Origin: Ruminiclostridium cellobioparum subsp. termitidis CT1112
GTDB lineage: Bacteria; Bacillota; Clostridia; Acetivibrionales; DSM-1351
NCBI RefSeq assembly: GCF_000350485.1
Contig: NZ_AORV01000044.1
Location: 28,334-92,333 of the forward strand
Direction of reading: 5' to 3'
Length of the DNA stretch: 64,000 bases
Shown: piece by piece, positions 9,479 to 18,003 of the stretch
Layout of the letters: each line of letters begins with the position of its first letter
Numbering within the stretch: position 1 is the first letter of the stretch
The notes under the pieces: generated by a model
Told to the model about the DNA's origin: nothing
Databases searched by the model: none
The model's input: only the letters and a program-made list of their open reading frames with translations
Position numbers and translations under genes: made by a program

Positions 9479-10009
9479 TTAAAATTCAGGTTCAATCAAC
9501 CCATAATTGCCGTCTTTACGCTTATACACAACATTTACCTGTTTTGTGTCGGCATTGAAGAACATAAAGAACTCATGGCCCAGCAGGTTCATCTGGAGTA
9601 CCGCCTCTTCAACATCCATGGGTTTGACGGCAAATCTCTTTGATCTCACAATTTTAAATTCCTTTTCTTCAGGAACATCTTCTGCAAATTTTGCATTTTC
9701 AAATGAAAAATACTGTTCATGAAGTCTTCTTTCAAGTCTGGTTCTATTTTTTCTGATTTGTCTTTCAAGAAGATCCACTGTTTTATCTATTGAATTATAC
9801 ATATCTTCGTTTGACTCTTCGGCTCTCAATACAATCCCGTTGAACGGTATTGTGACCTCCACTATCTGCCTTGCCTTTTGAACACTCAAAGTAACATGTG
9901 CTTCTGTTTCCTTGGTAAAAAATTTATCAAGCTTGTTAATTTTCTTGGTTACTCTCTCCCTTAGACCTTCGGTAACCTCGATATTTTTTCCTGTAATAAT
10001 TATTTTCAT
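9479..10009 (-). CDS. hpf: Ribosome hibernation promoting factor, long form
   Basis: At 176 residues this is the long Firmicutes HPF. It has an N-terminal S30AE domain (MKIIITGKNIEVTEGLRERV) that sits in the 30S decoding channel. After a linker, a C-terminal domain (FAVKPMDVEEAVLQMNLLGHEF) drives 100S ribosome dimer formation in slow growth. The start at 10009 has GAGGGG upstream and matches family N-termini; an upstream in-frame start adds 11 non-conserved residues. It is monocistronic, and the 427 bases upstream hold a cluster of DnaA-box-like sites. Confidence 0.95.
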   Translation of the reverse strand: MKIIITGKNIEVTEGLRERVTKKINKLDKFFTKETEAHVTLSVQKARQIVEVTIPFNGIVLRAEESNEDMYNSIDKTVDLLERQIRKNRTRLERRLHEQYFSFENAKFAEDVPEEKEFKIVRSKRFAVKPMDVEEAVLQMNLLGHEFFMFFNADTKQVNVVYKRKDGNYGLIEPEF

Positions 10010-10198
10010 AAATAACAGCCCCTCTCTGAGTTTTTTGTGCAATTAAATCTTTGAGTTTTTTTACAGTGGTACTTGTTATGAAATAGTACTTCTACACCAC
10101 CCGGACAAAATCCTTCAAAATATTGCAATCATTTTAGTGTTATTTTAATGTTAAATTTTCAATAACTCTAAATATTGAATTCACAATAATTGCATGAG

Positions 10199-10306
10199 TT
10201 ATGCACATATCTTCAACAAAACACCTGTTTTGTGTATAGTTTTCTGTGGATAATGTGAATAACTCTGTTTATAACTGCTCCTTTAAGGAATTTGGCCTGT
10301 GGATAT
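10199..10306. promoter_or_regulatory. Cluster of DnaA-box-like 9-mers in an AT-rich gap
   Basis: TTATGCACA (10199-10207), TGTGGATAA (10245-10253), the directly abutting TGTGAATAA (10254-10262) and TGTGGATAT (10298-10306) all match TTATNCACA or differ by one base. TGTGTATAG at 10231 is a weaker fifth. They lie in the AT-rich 10010-10436 gap, which has no ORF. Function (DnaA titration, regulation of hpf, or origin-like) is not shown. Confidence 0.5.
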
Positions 10307-10436
10307 ACTATATTGATAATTAATACCCCATTTTTGATATTGTTACCAAAATTTTGCCTGTTTATTTCAGTTACTTATTATTGTTCATAATGAATTATAT
10401 GTGTTTTCAAATTTCTACAGAACTCAGAGTAATATG

Positions 10437-11066
10437 TTAAATCCCAAATTCAATTTCTATAAACGCAGAAGGCATATGAAAATTATCCTGCCCTGTTGGA
10501 GAAAGAGCGGAATACCGTATTGGGCCGTTGACTTCCCTGTCTATCCTGTACAGGTTGAAAAGCCATGTATCATACGGATTTGGCGGGATACTCCCGGCTG
10601 TTGCAAATTCAGTAAATGGAATTGCCATTTCTACAAAAAAAGTCTTGTTTACCTCATCAATTATCACAGCCGATTGTATTACCTGTTCTGTTCTTGCGAA
10701 TGCCACAATTTTTCGGCCGGTAATGTTGTGTATGCTGTAATGTAAAACTGCATTGAGCGGATTGACCTCAATTTCAATGTAAGTTTTTTTGTCCCTGTCA
10801 TCGTCTATAAATATTTCTACTACGTCTTCATTATAAAGCTTGTCATTGAATTCCGTTAAAGTGGCATTTATGGTTTCATATTGGCACCGGAAGCCTGCAT
10901 AAAGAAATCTGTCATTCCACATAAGCCTGACAAAGGTATCTCTCGGCGGAGCTTTGCCGGTGGAATTATCTCTGAGGCTTACCTCAACGGCATTGCCCCA
11001 TACCGGCTTGTGAAGCCTTCCGTCAATCTCTAAATATTCATTGGTCCTTTTGCATATATATTTCAA
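10437..11066 (-). CDS. CBM9-like / DOMON-fold carbohydrate-binding protein
   Basis: The 209-residue protein begins YLEIDGRLHKPVWGNA and has later elements WNDRFLYAGFR, EDVVEIFIDDDRD, YIEIEVNPLNAV and a final YSALSPTG. This is the layout of the CBM9-like family found in sugar-processing proteins. There is no signal peptide and no catalytic domain, so it may be a cytoplasmic or accessory sugar-binding protein. The TTG start has AAGGAG six bases upstream. It is the last gene downstream of an ABC sugar system and probably serves the same substrate. Biochemical role is unknown. Confidence 0.75.
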   Translation of the reverse strand: MKYICKRTNEYLEIDGRLHKPVWGNAVEVSLRDNSTGKAPPRDTFVRLMWNDRFLYAGFRCQYETINATLTEFNDKLYNEDVVEIFIDDDRDKKTYIEIEVNPLNAVLHYSIHNITGRKIVAFARTEQVIQSAVIIDEVNKTFFVEMAIPFTEFATAGSIPPNPYDTWLFNLYRIDREVNGPIRYSALSPTGQDNFHMPSAFIEIEFGI

Positions 11067-11225
11067 TTTTTTCTCCTTTAACCGAGCAGAAGCCGGCCCG
11101 GATAAACCTCATGTCCGGACCAGCCCTTTTCAGTAATTAATATTTATAACTCTTATTTTAAATTAAATATTAATACCCTCTATTGACAATGTATAACACG
11201 CCTCACACCGGCTATTTTGCCGCTT

Positions 11226-12629
11226 TTATTTATCATCGAGAATTTGCTGAACTGCTTCATCCATCTTCTTCAAACCTTCATCGACTGAAACCTTGTTTTT
11301 CATAATATATTCGGAAATTTCACCGATTTTGGTATTGGCGTCTCCCGCTCTTACTGTCTGCCACAGAGGACAAGGATTTTGAAGCGCATCCAGATAAACC
11401 TGCTTTGTATTCTTTGGTCCGAATTTTGCAGTCAGGAACAATTCCTTATTAATGGAATCTATAGGAGATAGGCCCGCACCACTTGAAACTACCGACTTGT
11501 AATTCTCTTCACTGGCTATGAACTTTGTAAATTCCCAGGCTGCAGGAATATTCTTTGAGGAAGGTGATATACATATGCCCTTGGATTGAACAGGGTTGAA
11601 GTTTTTGCCTGTAGTACCCTTCGGCATCTGCATTACGTCATAGTTTATGTTGATTCCCTTTGATTCGTCGGCATATCCATAGAGCAGGTAGGATGCCAGA
11701 GGATATATGGCACATTTGCCCTGGGCAAATATATCAGTCCATGCAGGAACGGTGTCGAAATCCGGAGCTACGTGATATTTCCATATTGCATCATACAAAT
11801 ACTGGAATGTCCTTTTGGAGGAATCACCCAATAAATTGGATTTTGATCCGTCAAGGGATACAAGTCCTTCACCGTATGAATTGGCAATGGGATCTACAAA
11901 GCCGTCTATCCAGGTGGAATAGTTAGCCAATCCCCACTGCACGATATTTTTTGAATCAAAAGCCGGATCTTCGGCATTCTTTCCGTTTTTGTCCAATGTC
12001 AGTTTCTTTGCCATTGCCATTATATCATCCCAGGTAGCATCTGCCGCCGGTGCCGACAAACCTGCTTTTTCAAACATATCGGTGTTGTAGGCCAGTATTA
12101 TTGTGTTAATATCCTGTGGAAGTCCGTAAACCTTGCCGTTATAGGATGAAAGGTCAAGAGCCGACTTATAGTATTTGTTCAGGTCAAAATTATCTTTACC
12201 CGCCAATTCACCCACATCCACCAGATATCCTTTATTTGCATAGTCGGCAAGATACAGGGTTGTTGACATTGCAAACACATCAGGTGCACTTCCTGCCGCA
12301 CTCTGGGTGGCAAGCTTTGTCCAATAGTTTCCCCAATCTGCAAAATCCAGGTTAACCTTTATACCAGGGTTCTTTGCGGTAAAGCTGTCTATTTGAGCTT
12401 GAATAGCCTTTGCCTGATCGGCATTTCCCCAGAAATTATACTTGATTTCACCTGTAACCGGTGCTTTTGCAGAATCACCACCTGAAGTTGTTGAAGCTGC
12501 ATTTGTCCCGGCCGCAGTGGAGGTTCCTGAATCTGAAGTCTGGCTGCTGCCGCAGGCTGCAAACAGAACGGTTAATATTGTCAAACAAAGTACCAATGAT
12601 ATAATTTTAAATTTTTTAAGATTTTTCAT
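11226..12629 (-). CDS. ABC sugar transporter, extracellular substrate-binding lipoprotein
   Basis: The 467-residue protein has a lipoprotein signal (LTILTVLFAAC, lipobox cysteine about residue 26) and a Ser/Thr/Gly linker. The mature part is a family 1 solute-binding fold (IKYNFWGNADQAKAIQ, late SKGICISPSSKNIPAAWEF). It would sit outside the membrane and deliver an oligosaccharide to the two permeases encoded just upstream. No ATPase gene is in the operon, so a shared MsmK-type ATPase encoded elsewhere is expected. The substrate is not evident. Confidence 0.93.
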   Translation of the reverse strand: MKNLKKFKIISLVLCLTILTVLFAACGSSQTSDSGTSTAAGTNAASTTSGGDSAKAPVTGEIKYNFWGNADQAKAIQAQIDSFTAKNPGIKVNLDFADWGNYWTKLATQSAAGSAPDVFAMSTTLYLADYANKGYLVDVGELAGKDNFDLNKYYKSALDLSSYNGKVYGLPQDINTIILAYNTDMFEKAGLSAPAADATWDDIMAMAKKLTLDKNGKNAEDPAFDSKNIVQWGLANYSTWIDGFVDPIANSYGEGLVSLDGSKSNLLGDSSKRTFQYLYDAIWKYHVAPDFDTVPAWTDIFAQGKCAIYPLASYLLYGYADESKGININYDVMQMPKGTTGKNFNPVQSKGICISPSSKNIPAAWEFTKFIASEENYKSVVSSGAGLSPIDSINKELFLTAKFGPKNTKQVYLDALQNPCPLWQTVRAGDANTKIGEISEYIMKNKVSVDEGLKKMDEAVQQILDDK

Positions 12630-12807
12630 TTAAAAATCCCCCTTAATTATAAACTCTTCGACATTTAACAATCTTTCTTTCCCTGCTTAAATGTATTGTT
12701 GAAAGTTATCCTTTTTTATATTTTCCATATCAATTGTTCCAGCACCACCGCCTTTTCCAGGTAAACTATCGCACTGCCGCCCTCCCTCCGTTCTTGATTT
12801 AAAGTTG

Positions 12808-13689
12808 TTATCCTTTTACAGCCCCTAATGTTAATCCGCTTACAAAATACTTCTGTGCAGCGAAGAAAATTATTAAACTCGGCAATGTTACTACCGTGAT
12901 TACACATGCAATCAGGTGTGTATCCGTCAGATTCATTCTCATTTGACTCTGCATTATGCTTACACCGACTGAAATTGTATACTTCTTTATATCGCTTAAG
13001 AAGATCAAAGGAGTGAAAAAATCTCCCCATGCCGCAATAAAGCACATAACCCCCACTGCAATAACCGATGGTTTGGCCAGAGGAACAATGATCCTGAAAA
13101 GGATGCCTACAGGTGAAGCTCCGTCAATGGTTGCCGCTTCGTCAAGCTCTTTTGGAATTCCCATGATAAACTGCCTCAACAGGAATATGTATACGGCAAA
13201 TCCAAAGAAGGGCGGTACGATTATAGGCAGGAAAGTGTTATACCAGTTAAAAACCTTATATACCATAAACAGTGGGACCAGCGTACTGTGAACCGGAATA
13301 AGCATGGTTGAGAGTATCAGCATGAACCAGATGTTTTTGCCTCTTCCGTTAAACCTGGCAAAACCGTATGCAATGAGCAGGCCCGAAAGAACATTGCCTA
13401 TAACTACCATCAATGTGGTAAATACAGTGTTTTTAAGCCATAGAAAAACCGGCCATATATCAGCATTTTTTACAAATGCGTAATAATAGTTTTTCCATTG
13501 TGGCACTTTAGGGAAAAACTTTTGTGGGTACTCAGTGGTCTCTAAAAAAGTTTTTAAAGATGTTGATACTATCTGCCAAAAGGGTAAAATGAATAAAAAC
13601 GAAATTAGTAAAAGCGCCAGATAAATTAATATTTTTCCTATTATTTTTTTGTATTTGTTATAATTATTCAAATTATTCTCCTCCTTCAT
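12808..13689 (-). CDS. ABC sugar transporter permease, MalG type
   Basis: The 293-residue protein has six transmembrane segments and the EAA loop DEAATIDGASPVGILFRIIVP, which contacts the ATPase. The C-terminus ends in FVSGLTLGAVKG, typical of MalG/AraQ-type permeases. It overlaps the end of the MalF-type gene by 17 bases, showing tight operon structure. With its partner it forms the channel for the sugar bound by the lipoprotein encoded next. Confidence 0.95.
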   Translation of the reverse strand: MKEENNLNNYNKYKKIIGKILIYLALLLISFLFILPFWQIVSTSLKTFLETTEYPQKFFPKVPQWKNYYYAFVKNADIWPVFLWLKNTVFTTLMVVIGNVLSGLLIAYGFARFNGRGKNIWFMLILSTMLIPVHSTLVPLFMVYKVFNWYNTFLPIIVPPFFGFAVYIFLLRQFIMGIPKELDEAATIDGASPVGILFRIIVPLAKPSVIAVGVMCFIAAWGDFFTPLIFLSDIKKYTISVGVSIMQSQMRMNLTDTHLIACVITVVTLPSLIIFFAAQKYFVSGLTLGAVKG

Positions 13690-14551
13690 AGTGCACCCAG
13701 GAATTGGATGATTTCATTACAAGGAAGGTCAGTATCAATGTAACAATGAATAAGACTACCGATTGAGCCGAGGCATAACCGAATTTTCCGAACTGGAAGG
13801 CATCCCGGTAGAGCTTGTAAACATAGAAATATGTGGCCTGGTCGGGTCCCCCGTTTGTAATTACGTATGCCGGTGTAAATATCTGCATTTGGGCGATGCA
13901 CTGCAGAATAAAGTTGTACAGTATGGTCGGAGTCAGCATTGGCAGTGTAACAGACCAGAACCTTTGAAACGAATTGGCCCCATCAACATATGCAGCCTCG
14001 AAATAAGTCTCGGAGATACCCTGAAGCCCCATAAGAAATATTATCATTGTCTGGCCCACACCCCAGGCACCTATGATTATAAAGGTCAGTTTGGCCATAC
14101 CAGGTTCACCCAGCCAGTCTATGCCCTCAATTCCCACCAGGCTCAGCACTCTGTTTAACAGACCATACCTGGTGTTGAATATGAAAAACATGGATACTGC
14201 CGTGGCCACCCCCGGCAATATGGTGGGAATATAAAAAATAGTTCTGAAAAGTCCCAGGGCTTTTATTTTTGTATTCAGCAGCATGGCCAGTATCAACGCA
14301 GCCAGCATATTTATGGGCACTCCCAGTATCACCATGTATACGGTGTTAAATATTGCTTTCCTGTATTCCTTATCCCCGAAAAGTTTGATATAGTTCTCAA
14401 TTCCAACAAAAATATTGTTCATTCCATTTGTTTTAAAGGTACTCAGTACAAAGGTATATACGATTGGGATCAGCCAAAAGAACAGAAATCCTAAAATACC
14501 GGGAAGAATAAACAAATACATGTACATCTCATTTCTTTTTTCCTGCCTCAT
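13673..14551 (-). CDS. ABC sugar transporter permease, MalF type
   Basis: A six-transmembrane permease of about 292 residues. The EAA loop is AAYVDGANSFQRFWSVTLPM, and the early YLFILPGILGFLFFWLIPIVY segment matches MalF/UgpA-family proteins. I prefer ATG 14551 (MRQEKRNEM); a GTG at 14584 would add 11 residues. It lies between the oxidoreductase gene and the MalG-type permease and overlaps the latter, so the two subunits should be made in equal amounts. Confidence 0.95.
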   Translation of the reverse strand: MRQEKRNEMYMYLFILPGILGFLFFWLIPIVYTFVLSTFKTNGMNNIFVGIENYIKLFGDKEYRKAIFNTVYMVILGVPINMLAALILAMLLNTKIKALGLFRTIFYIPTILPGVATAVSMFFIFNTRYGLLNRVLSLVGIEGIDWLGEPGMAKLTFIIIGAWGVGQTMIIFLMGLQGISETYFEAAYVDGANSFQRFWSVTLPMLTPTILYNFILQCIAQMQIFTPAYVITNGGPDQATYFYVYKLYRDAFQFGKFGYASAQSVVLFIVTLILTFLVMKSSNSWVHYEGGE

Positions 14552-14592
14552 TTTTATCAAAGCCTTCCACCCCCTTATTGACACCTGCGGTT

Positions 14593-15693
14593 TTATTTGT
14601 ATTCTGATATGGAGACAAGCCTGTTTTCCTTTATGGATTTTTCTGCTGCCAGGGCAATAAGCAGTGCGTCCTCAGTCTGCTCTATGCTTGCAATAGGTTG
14701 TTTCCCATGAGTGATGCAATCAATAAATTCAAGTCTTTGAGTCTGGCAGCCGATATGACCAAAACCGTTGTTGTCCGATATTATATCCGGATTATATTCA
14801 ACCCTGTCGTTAAATTCACCGCCATAAATTCCAAAGCATTCATCACGCCTTGCTATCAATTGTTTACCATTATCTCCAATAAAGCCGATTTCCAGTCCGT
14901 CACCCGAGTTGTTCTGCGGTTTCAGATACATACAGAGTCCCAGCTGGGCTTTTGCTCCATTTTCATATTCAATGGACACCAGAGCATGATCAACAATACT
15001 TACATTGCTGATTATTTTGGGCTCTTTTATCGAATAGCTGCAATCTATGAGATTGTCCTGCCCGTTCTTATATACATGCTGTCCGCCCATGGCAAAAACT
15101 TTTTTCGGCTTTGAGCCTATCATCCAGTTAAATATGTCAAAATGGTGGCAATCCTTCTCAACTATTGTTCCTCCGGACTTGGTTTCATCATAAAACCACT
15201 CCTCCTGGGGAAAGCATTGGCGATACTCCTTGCACCACGCCATCATTACATTTCCAAGCTCTTTTTGTTCATTGAGTTTTTTTCCGATTGTTCTGTAGAG
15301 ATTTGAGTATCTGTAGACAAGTCCCACCTGAATGATTGACTTACTGCTTTTCTTTGCCTCGACTATCCTCTTATAGCCCTCATAGTTTATTGCAACAGGC
15401 TTCTCAAGGAATATATTTTTTTGACGTTTGATACATTCAATAGCCAGTTCTTCATGAAGATATCCGGGTACTGCAATAACCACTGCATCCAGTTCTTCCT
15501 TGTCCAGCATTTCAATATAATCGGTATATTGCCTTGCGTTACTGCCCTTGACAGCATCCAGCGCCCTGTTGACAGCAGCCTGCTCCCTGTCACAGACAGC
15601 CGTTACCTGAGCCTCTTTTAATGCACTGAAACCGTTAAAGTGACCCATTCCCATATCACCTAAACCGATGATTGCAATTTTTGCCTTTTCCAT
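14593..15693 (-). CDS. Gfo/Idh/MocA-family sugar oxidoreductase
   Basis: The 366-residue protein has an N-terminal Rossmann fold with IIGLGDMGMGH for NAD(P) binding, EKPVAINYEGYK as the conserved EKP motif, and GGTIVEKDCHHFDIFNWM with the catalytic His region. This family oxidises or epimerises sugars and inositols with bound nicotinamide. As first gene of the ABC sugar operon, it likely acts on the imported sugar. It is transcribed away from the LacI regulator across a shared 690-base regulatory region. Confidence 0.92.
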   Translation of the reverse strand: MEKAKIAIIGLGDMGMGHFNGFSALKEAQVTAVCDREQAAVNRALDAVKGSNARQYTDYIEMLDKEELDAVVIAVPGYLHEELAIECIKRQKNIFLEKPVAINYEGYKRIVEAKKSSKSIIQVGLVYRYSNLYRTIGKKLNEQKELGNVMMAWCKEYRQCFPQEEWFYDETKSGGTIVEKDCHHFDIFNWMIGSKPKKVFAMGGQHVYKNGQDNLIDCSYSIKEPKIISNVSIVDHALVSIEYENGAKAQLGLCMYLKPQNNSGDGLEIGFIGDNGKQLIARRDECFGIYGGEFNDRVEYNPDIISDNNGFGHIGCQTQRLEFIDCITHGKQPIASIEQTEDALLIALAAEKSIKENRLVSISEYK

Positions 15694-15732
15694 TAATTAT
15701 CCCCCGCCTGTAATCTAAAGTTTACTTTTTTG

Positions 15733-15780
15733 TTTACTAAAATGTTTATATAACGTAAACAGCTGCAACGTTTTAGTAAA
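15733..15780. promoter_or_regulatory. Nested operator-like repeats before the sugar operon
   Basis: TTTACTAAAA (15733-15742) and TTTTAGTAAA (15771-15780) form a perfect 10-bp inverted repeat. Between them lies TGTTTA-TATAACG-TAAACA (15743-15761), another inverted repeat. Related GTAAAC/GTTTAC pairs occur near 15919-15940. These sit just upstream of the operon's first gene and resemble LacI-family operators, so the divergently encoded LacI protein is the natural candidate. Confidence 0.5.
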
Positions 15781-16062
15781 TTTCTATCTATATTTATCTG
15801 ATCAGAATAGGTATAAAAAGCAATAATTGTACAACTATCACAAAATCATATGAAGTTATTAATATAATTTACGTTAAAATATCCAAAATACAAATTATTT
15901 CGCCTGTACTACGAACACGTAAACTATTTATTTTGTTTACCAAACATGTTATGAACTAATTTTACCACCGGAAATCTATTTTGTAAATACTTAAATACTT
16001 TTTAATAATAGGTTTGGTTTTACGTAACAAAAACAATGTTTATTGACTTGTTTAGGGAATTT

Positions 16063-16092
16063 GTTTACTAACGTTTACTGCCATGTTATACT
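16063..16092 (+). promoter_or_regulatory. Candidate lacI promoter overlapping an operator-like repeat
   Basis: TTTACT (16064-16069) and TATACT (16087-16092) are 17 bases apart. The -35 region lies inside GTTTACTAACGTTTAC (16063-16078), which repeats the GTTTAC half-site of the operators at 15.7 kb. This suggests the regulator controls itself. The -35 match is modest. Confidence 0.4.
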
Positions 16093-16140
16093 ATATTCAA
16101 ACAAGTTTTACTGAATTTTATTGAATATATTTCATTACAA

Positions 16141-16190
16141 TTTGCAGCCGCTATGGCGGCTCAAAGCCATCACATGGCTTAGGAGGTTAA
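16141..16190 (+). promoter_or_regulatory. Repeated structured leader module, copy 1 (not next to a gene start)
   Basis: The copy holds the AGCCGC-TAT-GGCGGCT hairpin, then AAAGCCAT-CAC-ATGGCTT, then GGAGGTTAA. It is the same order as the leaders of galE, ku and mcsA. Here no long ORF follows; an 11-codon frame starting at TTG 16192 overlaps the next hairpin. It is part of the lacI 5' region. Confidence 0.7.
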
Positions 16191-16294
16191 CTTGAAAGAC
16201 TTTGCTAATATTCGTCTTTCAAGCTAACCTGTGAATCTATGGCCGTGCGAAATATTCAAAGTATTAGCCAATACTTTGAAAGCGCACATGGCCA
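16191..16294 (+). other. Two hairpins inside the lacI leader
   Basis: CTTGAAAGAC (16191-16200) pairs perfectly with GTCTTTCAAG (16214-16223). A second structure runs from TGGCC (16240) to GGCCA (16294), with an inner perfect 9-bp stem CAAAGTATT/AATACTTTG. They fill the space between the two leader modules. No T tracts follow, so they are not simple terminators. Confidence 0.6.
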
Positions 16295-16295
16295 A

Positions 16296-16379
16296 TTAAC
16301 CTCCTTTATTCGCCTTATAGCGATAGAGGAGTAAGCTCATTATTATTTTGCAGCCGCTATGCGGCTAATGGAGGTTAAT
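16296..16379 (+). promoter_or_regulatory. Leader module, copy 2, with anti-ribosome-site hairpin, upstream of lacI
   Basis: TTAACCTCC (16296-16304) is the exact complement of GGAGGTTAA next to the lacI start. It also forms a local hairpin: CTCCTTTATTCGC with GCGATAGAGGAG, with one bulged base. The AGCCGC-TAT-GCGGCT hairpin follows. The AAAGCCAT hairpin is missing in this copy. The arrangement allows two exclusive pairings and so could control translation of lacI. Confidence 0.65.
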
Positions 16380-17405
16380 ATGGCTACAATCAGGGATGTG
16401 GCAAAAATGGCCAATGTTTCGGCAGCTACCGTATCAAGAATTTTAAATGCCGACAAGACCTACAAGGTGACCAACGAAACCAGGGAACGTGTCTGGCAGG
16501 CAGTTAAGGCACTGAACTATGTAAGAAACCAGGGCGGAAAAGAATCCATAAATAAGGTTGATATAAAAAATCCAACGGTTAATAAGGTGAAAATCGGTTG
16601 CATCCTGTGCGTAACACGTGAAAAATACACCGATCCCTATTTTATGTCCATTCTGTCGGGTGTGGAATCAAAACTTATAGAGAACGGATACAGCTTATCG
16701 GTTATCAGAACAAAAAATGAACTTCAGGATCCTACCGTCCTTTTTAATACCGTAAGTGAATCACTTACCGGTCTCATTATAATGGAAACCCTGAGTGATG
16801 AAATATACTCACAGTTAAAGGACAAGGTGGAATTTATAGTCGGTATAGATACAAAACACCAGGATATTGACAATGTATGCTATGACAGGTTTGCTGCCGC
16901 CGAAAAGGCAGTTCAGCACCTTATCGAAAAGGGACATAGAAGAATAGCATTCATAGGCGGAACCGACGCCATTGATTCCATAAGGAAGGAACAGCGATAC
17001 AGGGGATACCTCAGCGTACTGGAGGATAATAATATTCCCGAGGATTTAACCATTGTAAAGAACTGTGAATGGGACTCAAAGCTTTGCTATTCAAAGACAA
17101 TGGAGCTGCTGAACCTTCCTGAAAGGCCCACTGCAATTTTTGCGGCCAGTGACCTTATGGCTATGATATCGGTCAACGCAATATACGAGCACGGCTTAAA
17201 AGTCCCTGATGATATTGCAGTTATAGGATTAAGCAATATTGATATGTCAAAATATTCAAATCCTCCACTGAGCACAATTGATGTCCCCACCACCGAAATC
17301 GGGGAAATTGCGGCCGAGATTTTAATATCACGCATCAAGGGAGAACAGTCCCTGCCCAAAAAGATCATTTTGCCAACCAGTCTGATAGCCAGAAACTCAA
17401 CATGA
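16380..17405 (+). CDS. LacI-family transcriptional regulator
   Basis: The 341-residue protein starts MATIRDVAKMANVSAATVSRIL, the LacI-type helix-turn-helix and hinge region. A periplasmic-binding-protein-like ligand domain follows (IGCILCVTREKYTDPYFMSILSGVE, GHRRIAFIGG, late IAVIGLSNIDMSKYSNPPLSTI). Ligand binding should alter operator affinity. The start at 16380 has GGAGG at ideal distance. It faces away from the sugar ABC operon and probably represses it through the TTTACTAAAA and TGTTTA-TAAACA repeats. The inducer is unknown. Confidence 0.95.
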   Translation: MATIRDVAKMANVSAATVSRILNADKTYKVTNETRERVWQAVKALNYVRNQGGKESINKVDIKNPTVNKVKIGCILCVTREKYTDPYFMSILSGVESKLIENGYSLSVIRTKNELQDPTVLFNTVSESLTGLIIMETLSDEIYSQLKDKVEFIVGIDTKHQDIDNVCYDRFAAAEKAVQHLIEKGHRRIAFIGGTDAIDSIRKEQRYRGYLSVLEDNNIPEDLTIVKNCEWDSKLCYSKTMELLNLPERPTAIFAASDLMAMISVNAIYEHGLKVPDDIAVIGLSNIDMSKYSNPPLSTIDVPTTEIGEIAAEILISRIKGEQSLPKKIILPTSLIARNST

Positions 17406-17506
17406 TTTGAGAATGGTTTGAGGATGGTTTGCAAATTGGATTTACCCGGTTACTGTTCTGCTTCAATTGTCAATAGAGGGTAAATTTCTGTAAATGCGTA
17501 AAAAAA

Positions 17507-17557
17507 GTAGGTTGTCTCAGTAATTTATATACTAAGTCAGCCTACCAGTTTTTTTAA
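17507..17557 (+). terminator. Terminator between convergent lacI and zinc-ribbon genes
   Basis: A 16-bp stem with a few mismatches or G-U pairs (GTAGGTTGTCTCAGTA with TACTAAGTCAGCCTAC) is flanked by seven A residues before and seven T residues shortly after. It can work in both directions and lies between the two gene ends. Confidence 0.75.
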
Positions 17558-17580
17558 TAATATATCATAAATTTCAACTA

Positions 17581-17844
17581 TTATTTTTTATTGGAATAGC
17601 ATTTGCTGCAATATACAGGTTTGTCCAGATGTGGCTTAAAAGGCACCCTTGTAGTTTGCCCGCACTCAGCACATACTGCGTCATATAACTCTTTTTTTGT
17701 TGAATGGTCTCTTTTACTTCTACATGCTTTGCATCTTGTAGGTTCGTTTTGGAAGCCTTTTTCAGCATAGAATTCCTGTTCCCCTGCAGAAAAAATGAAC
17801 TCCTCACCACATTCCTTGCAAACCAAGGTTTTGTCATTATACAT
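17581..17844 (-). CDS. Small zinc-ribbon protein
   Basis: The 87-residue protein has an N-terminal CKEC and a CKAC pair that form one treble-clef/zinc-ribbon site. A second set, CAEC and CSKC, follows at the C-terminus. This double ribbon is common in small Clostridia proteins of unknown function. ATG 17844 follows GAGGGG at a good distance. Basic residues between the cysteine pairs suggest nucleic acid contact, but that is a guess. It stands alone. Confidence 0.8.
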   Translation of the reverse strand: MYNDKTLVCKECGEEFIFSAGEQEFYAEKGFQNEPTRCKACRSKRDHSTKKELYDAVCAECGQTTRVPFKPHLDKPVYCSKCYSNKK

Positions 17845-18003
17845 TGTATCGCCCCTCACTTAACAGGTATTTTAATATTTTACATTATATTACATACTTT
17901 ACCATTATTCAATAACAATTTTTTATGAGGGGCGTAAAACGGTGATTTTATGGGCATTTAAGCTAAAAAAGTACGTCTGACAAAAAAGACTGTTACAGTC
18001 GGA

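Noticed and set aside
10010..10436. Chromosome replication origin
   Set aside because: DnaA-box-like sites and AT-rich sequence are present, but dnaA, dnaN, rpmH or gyrase genes are not nearby; kept only as a DnaA-box cluster.
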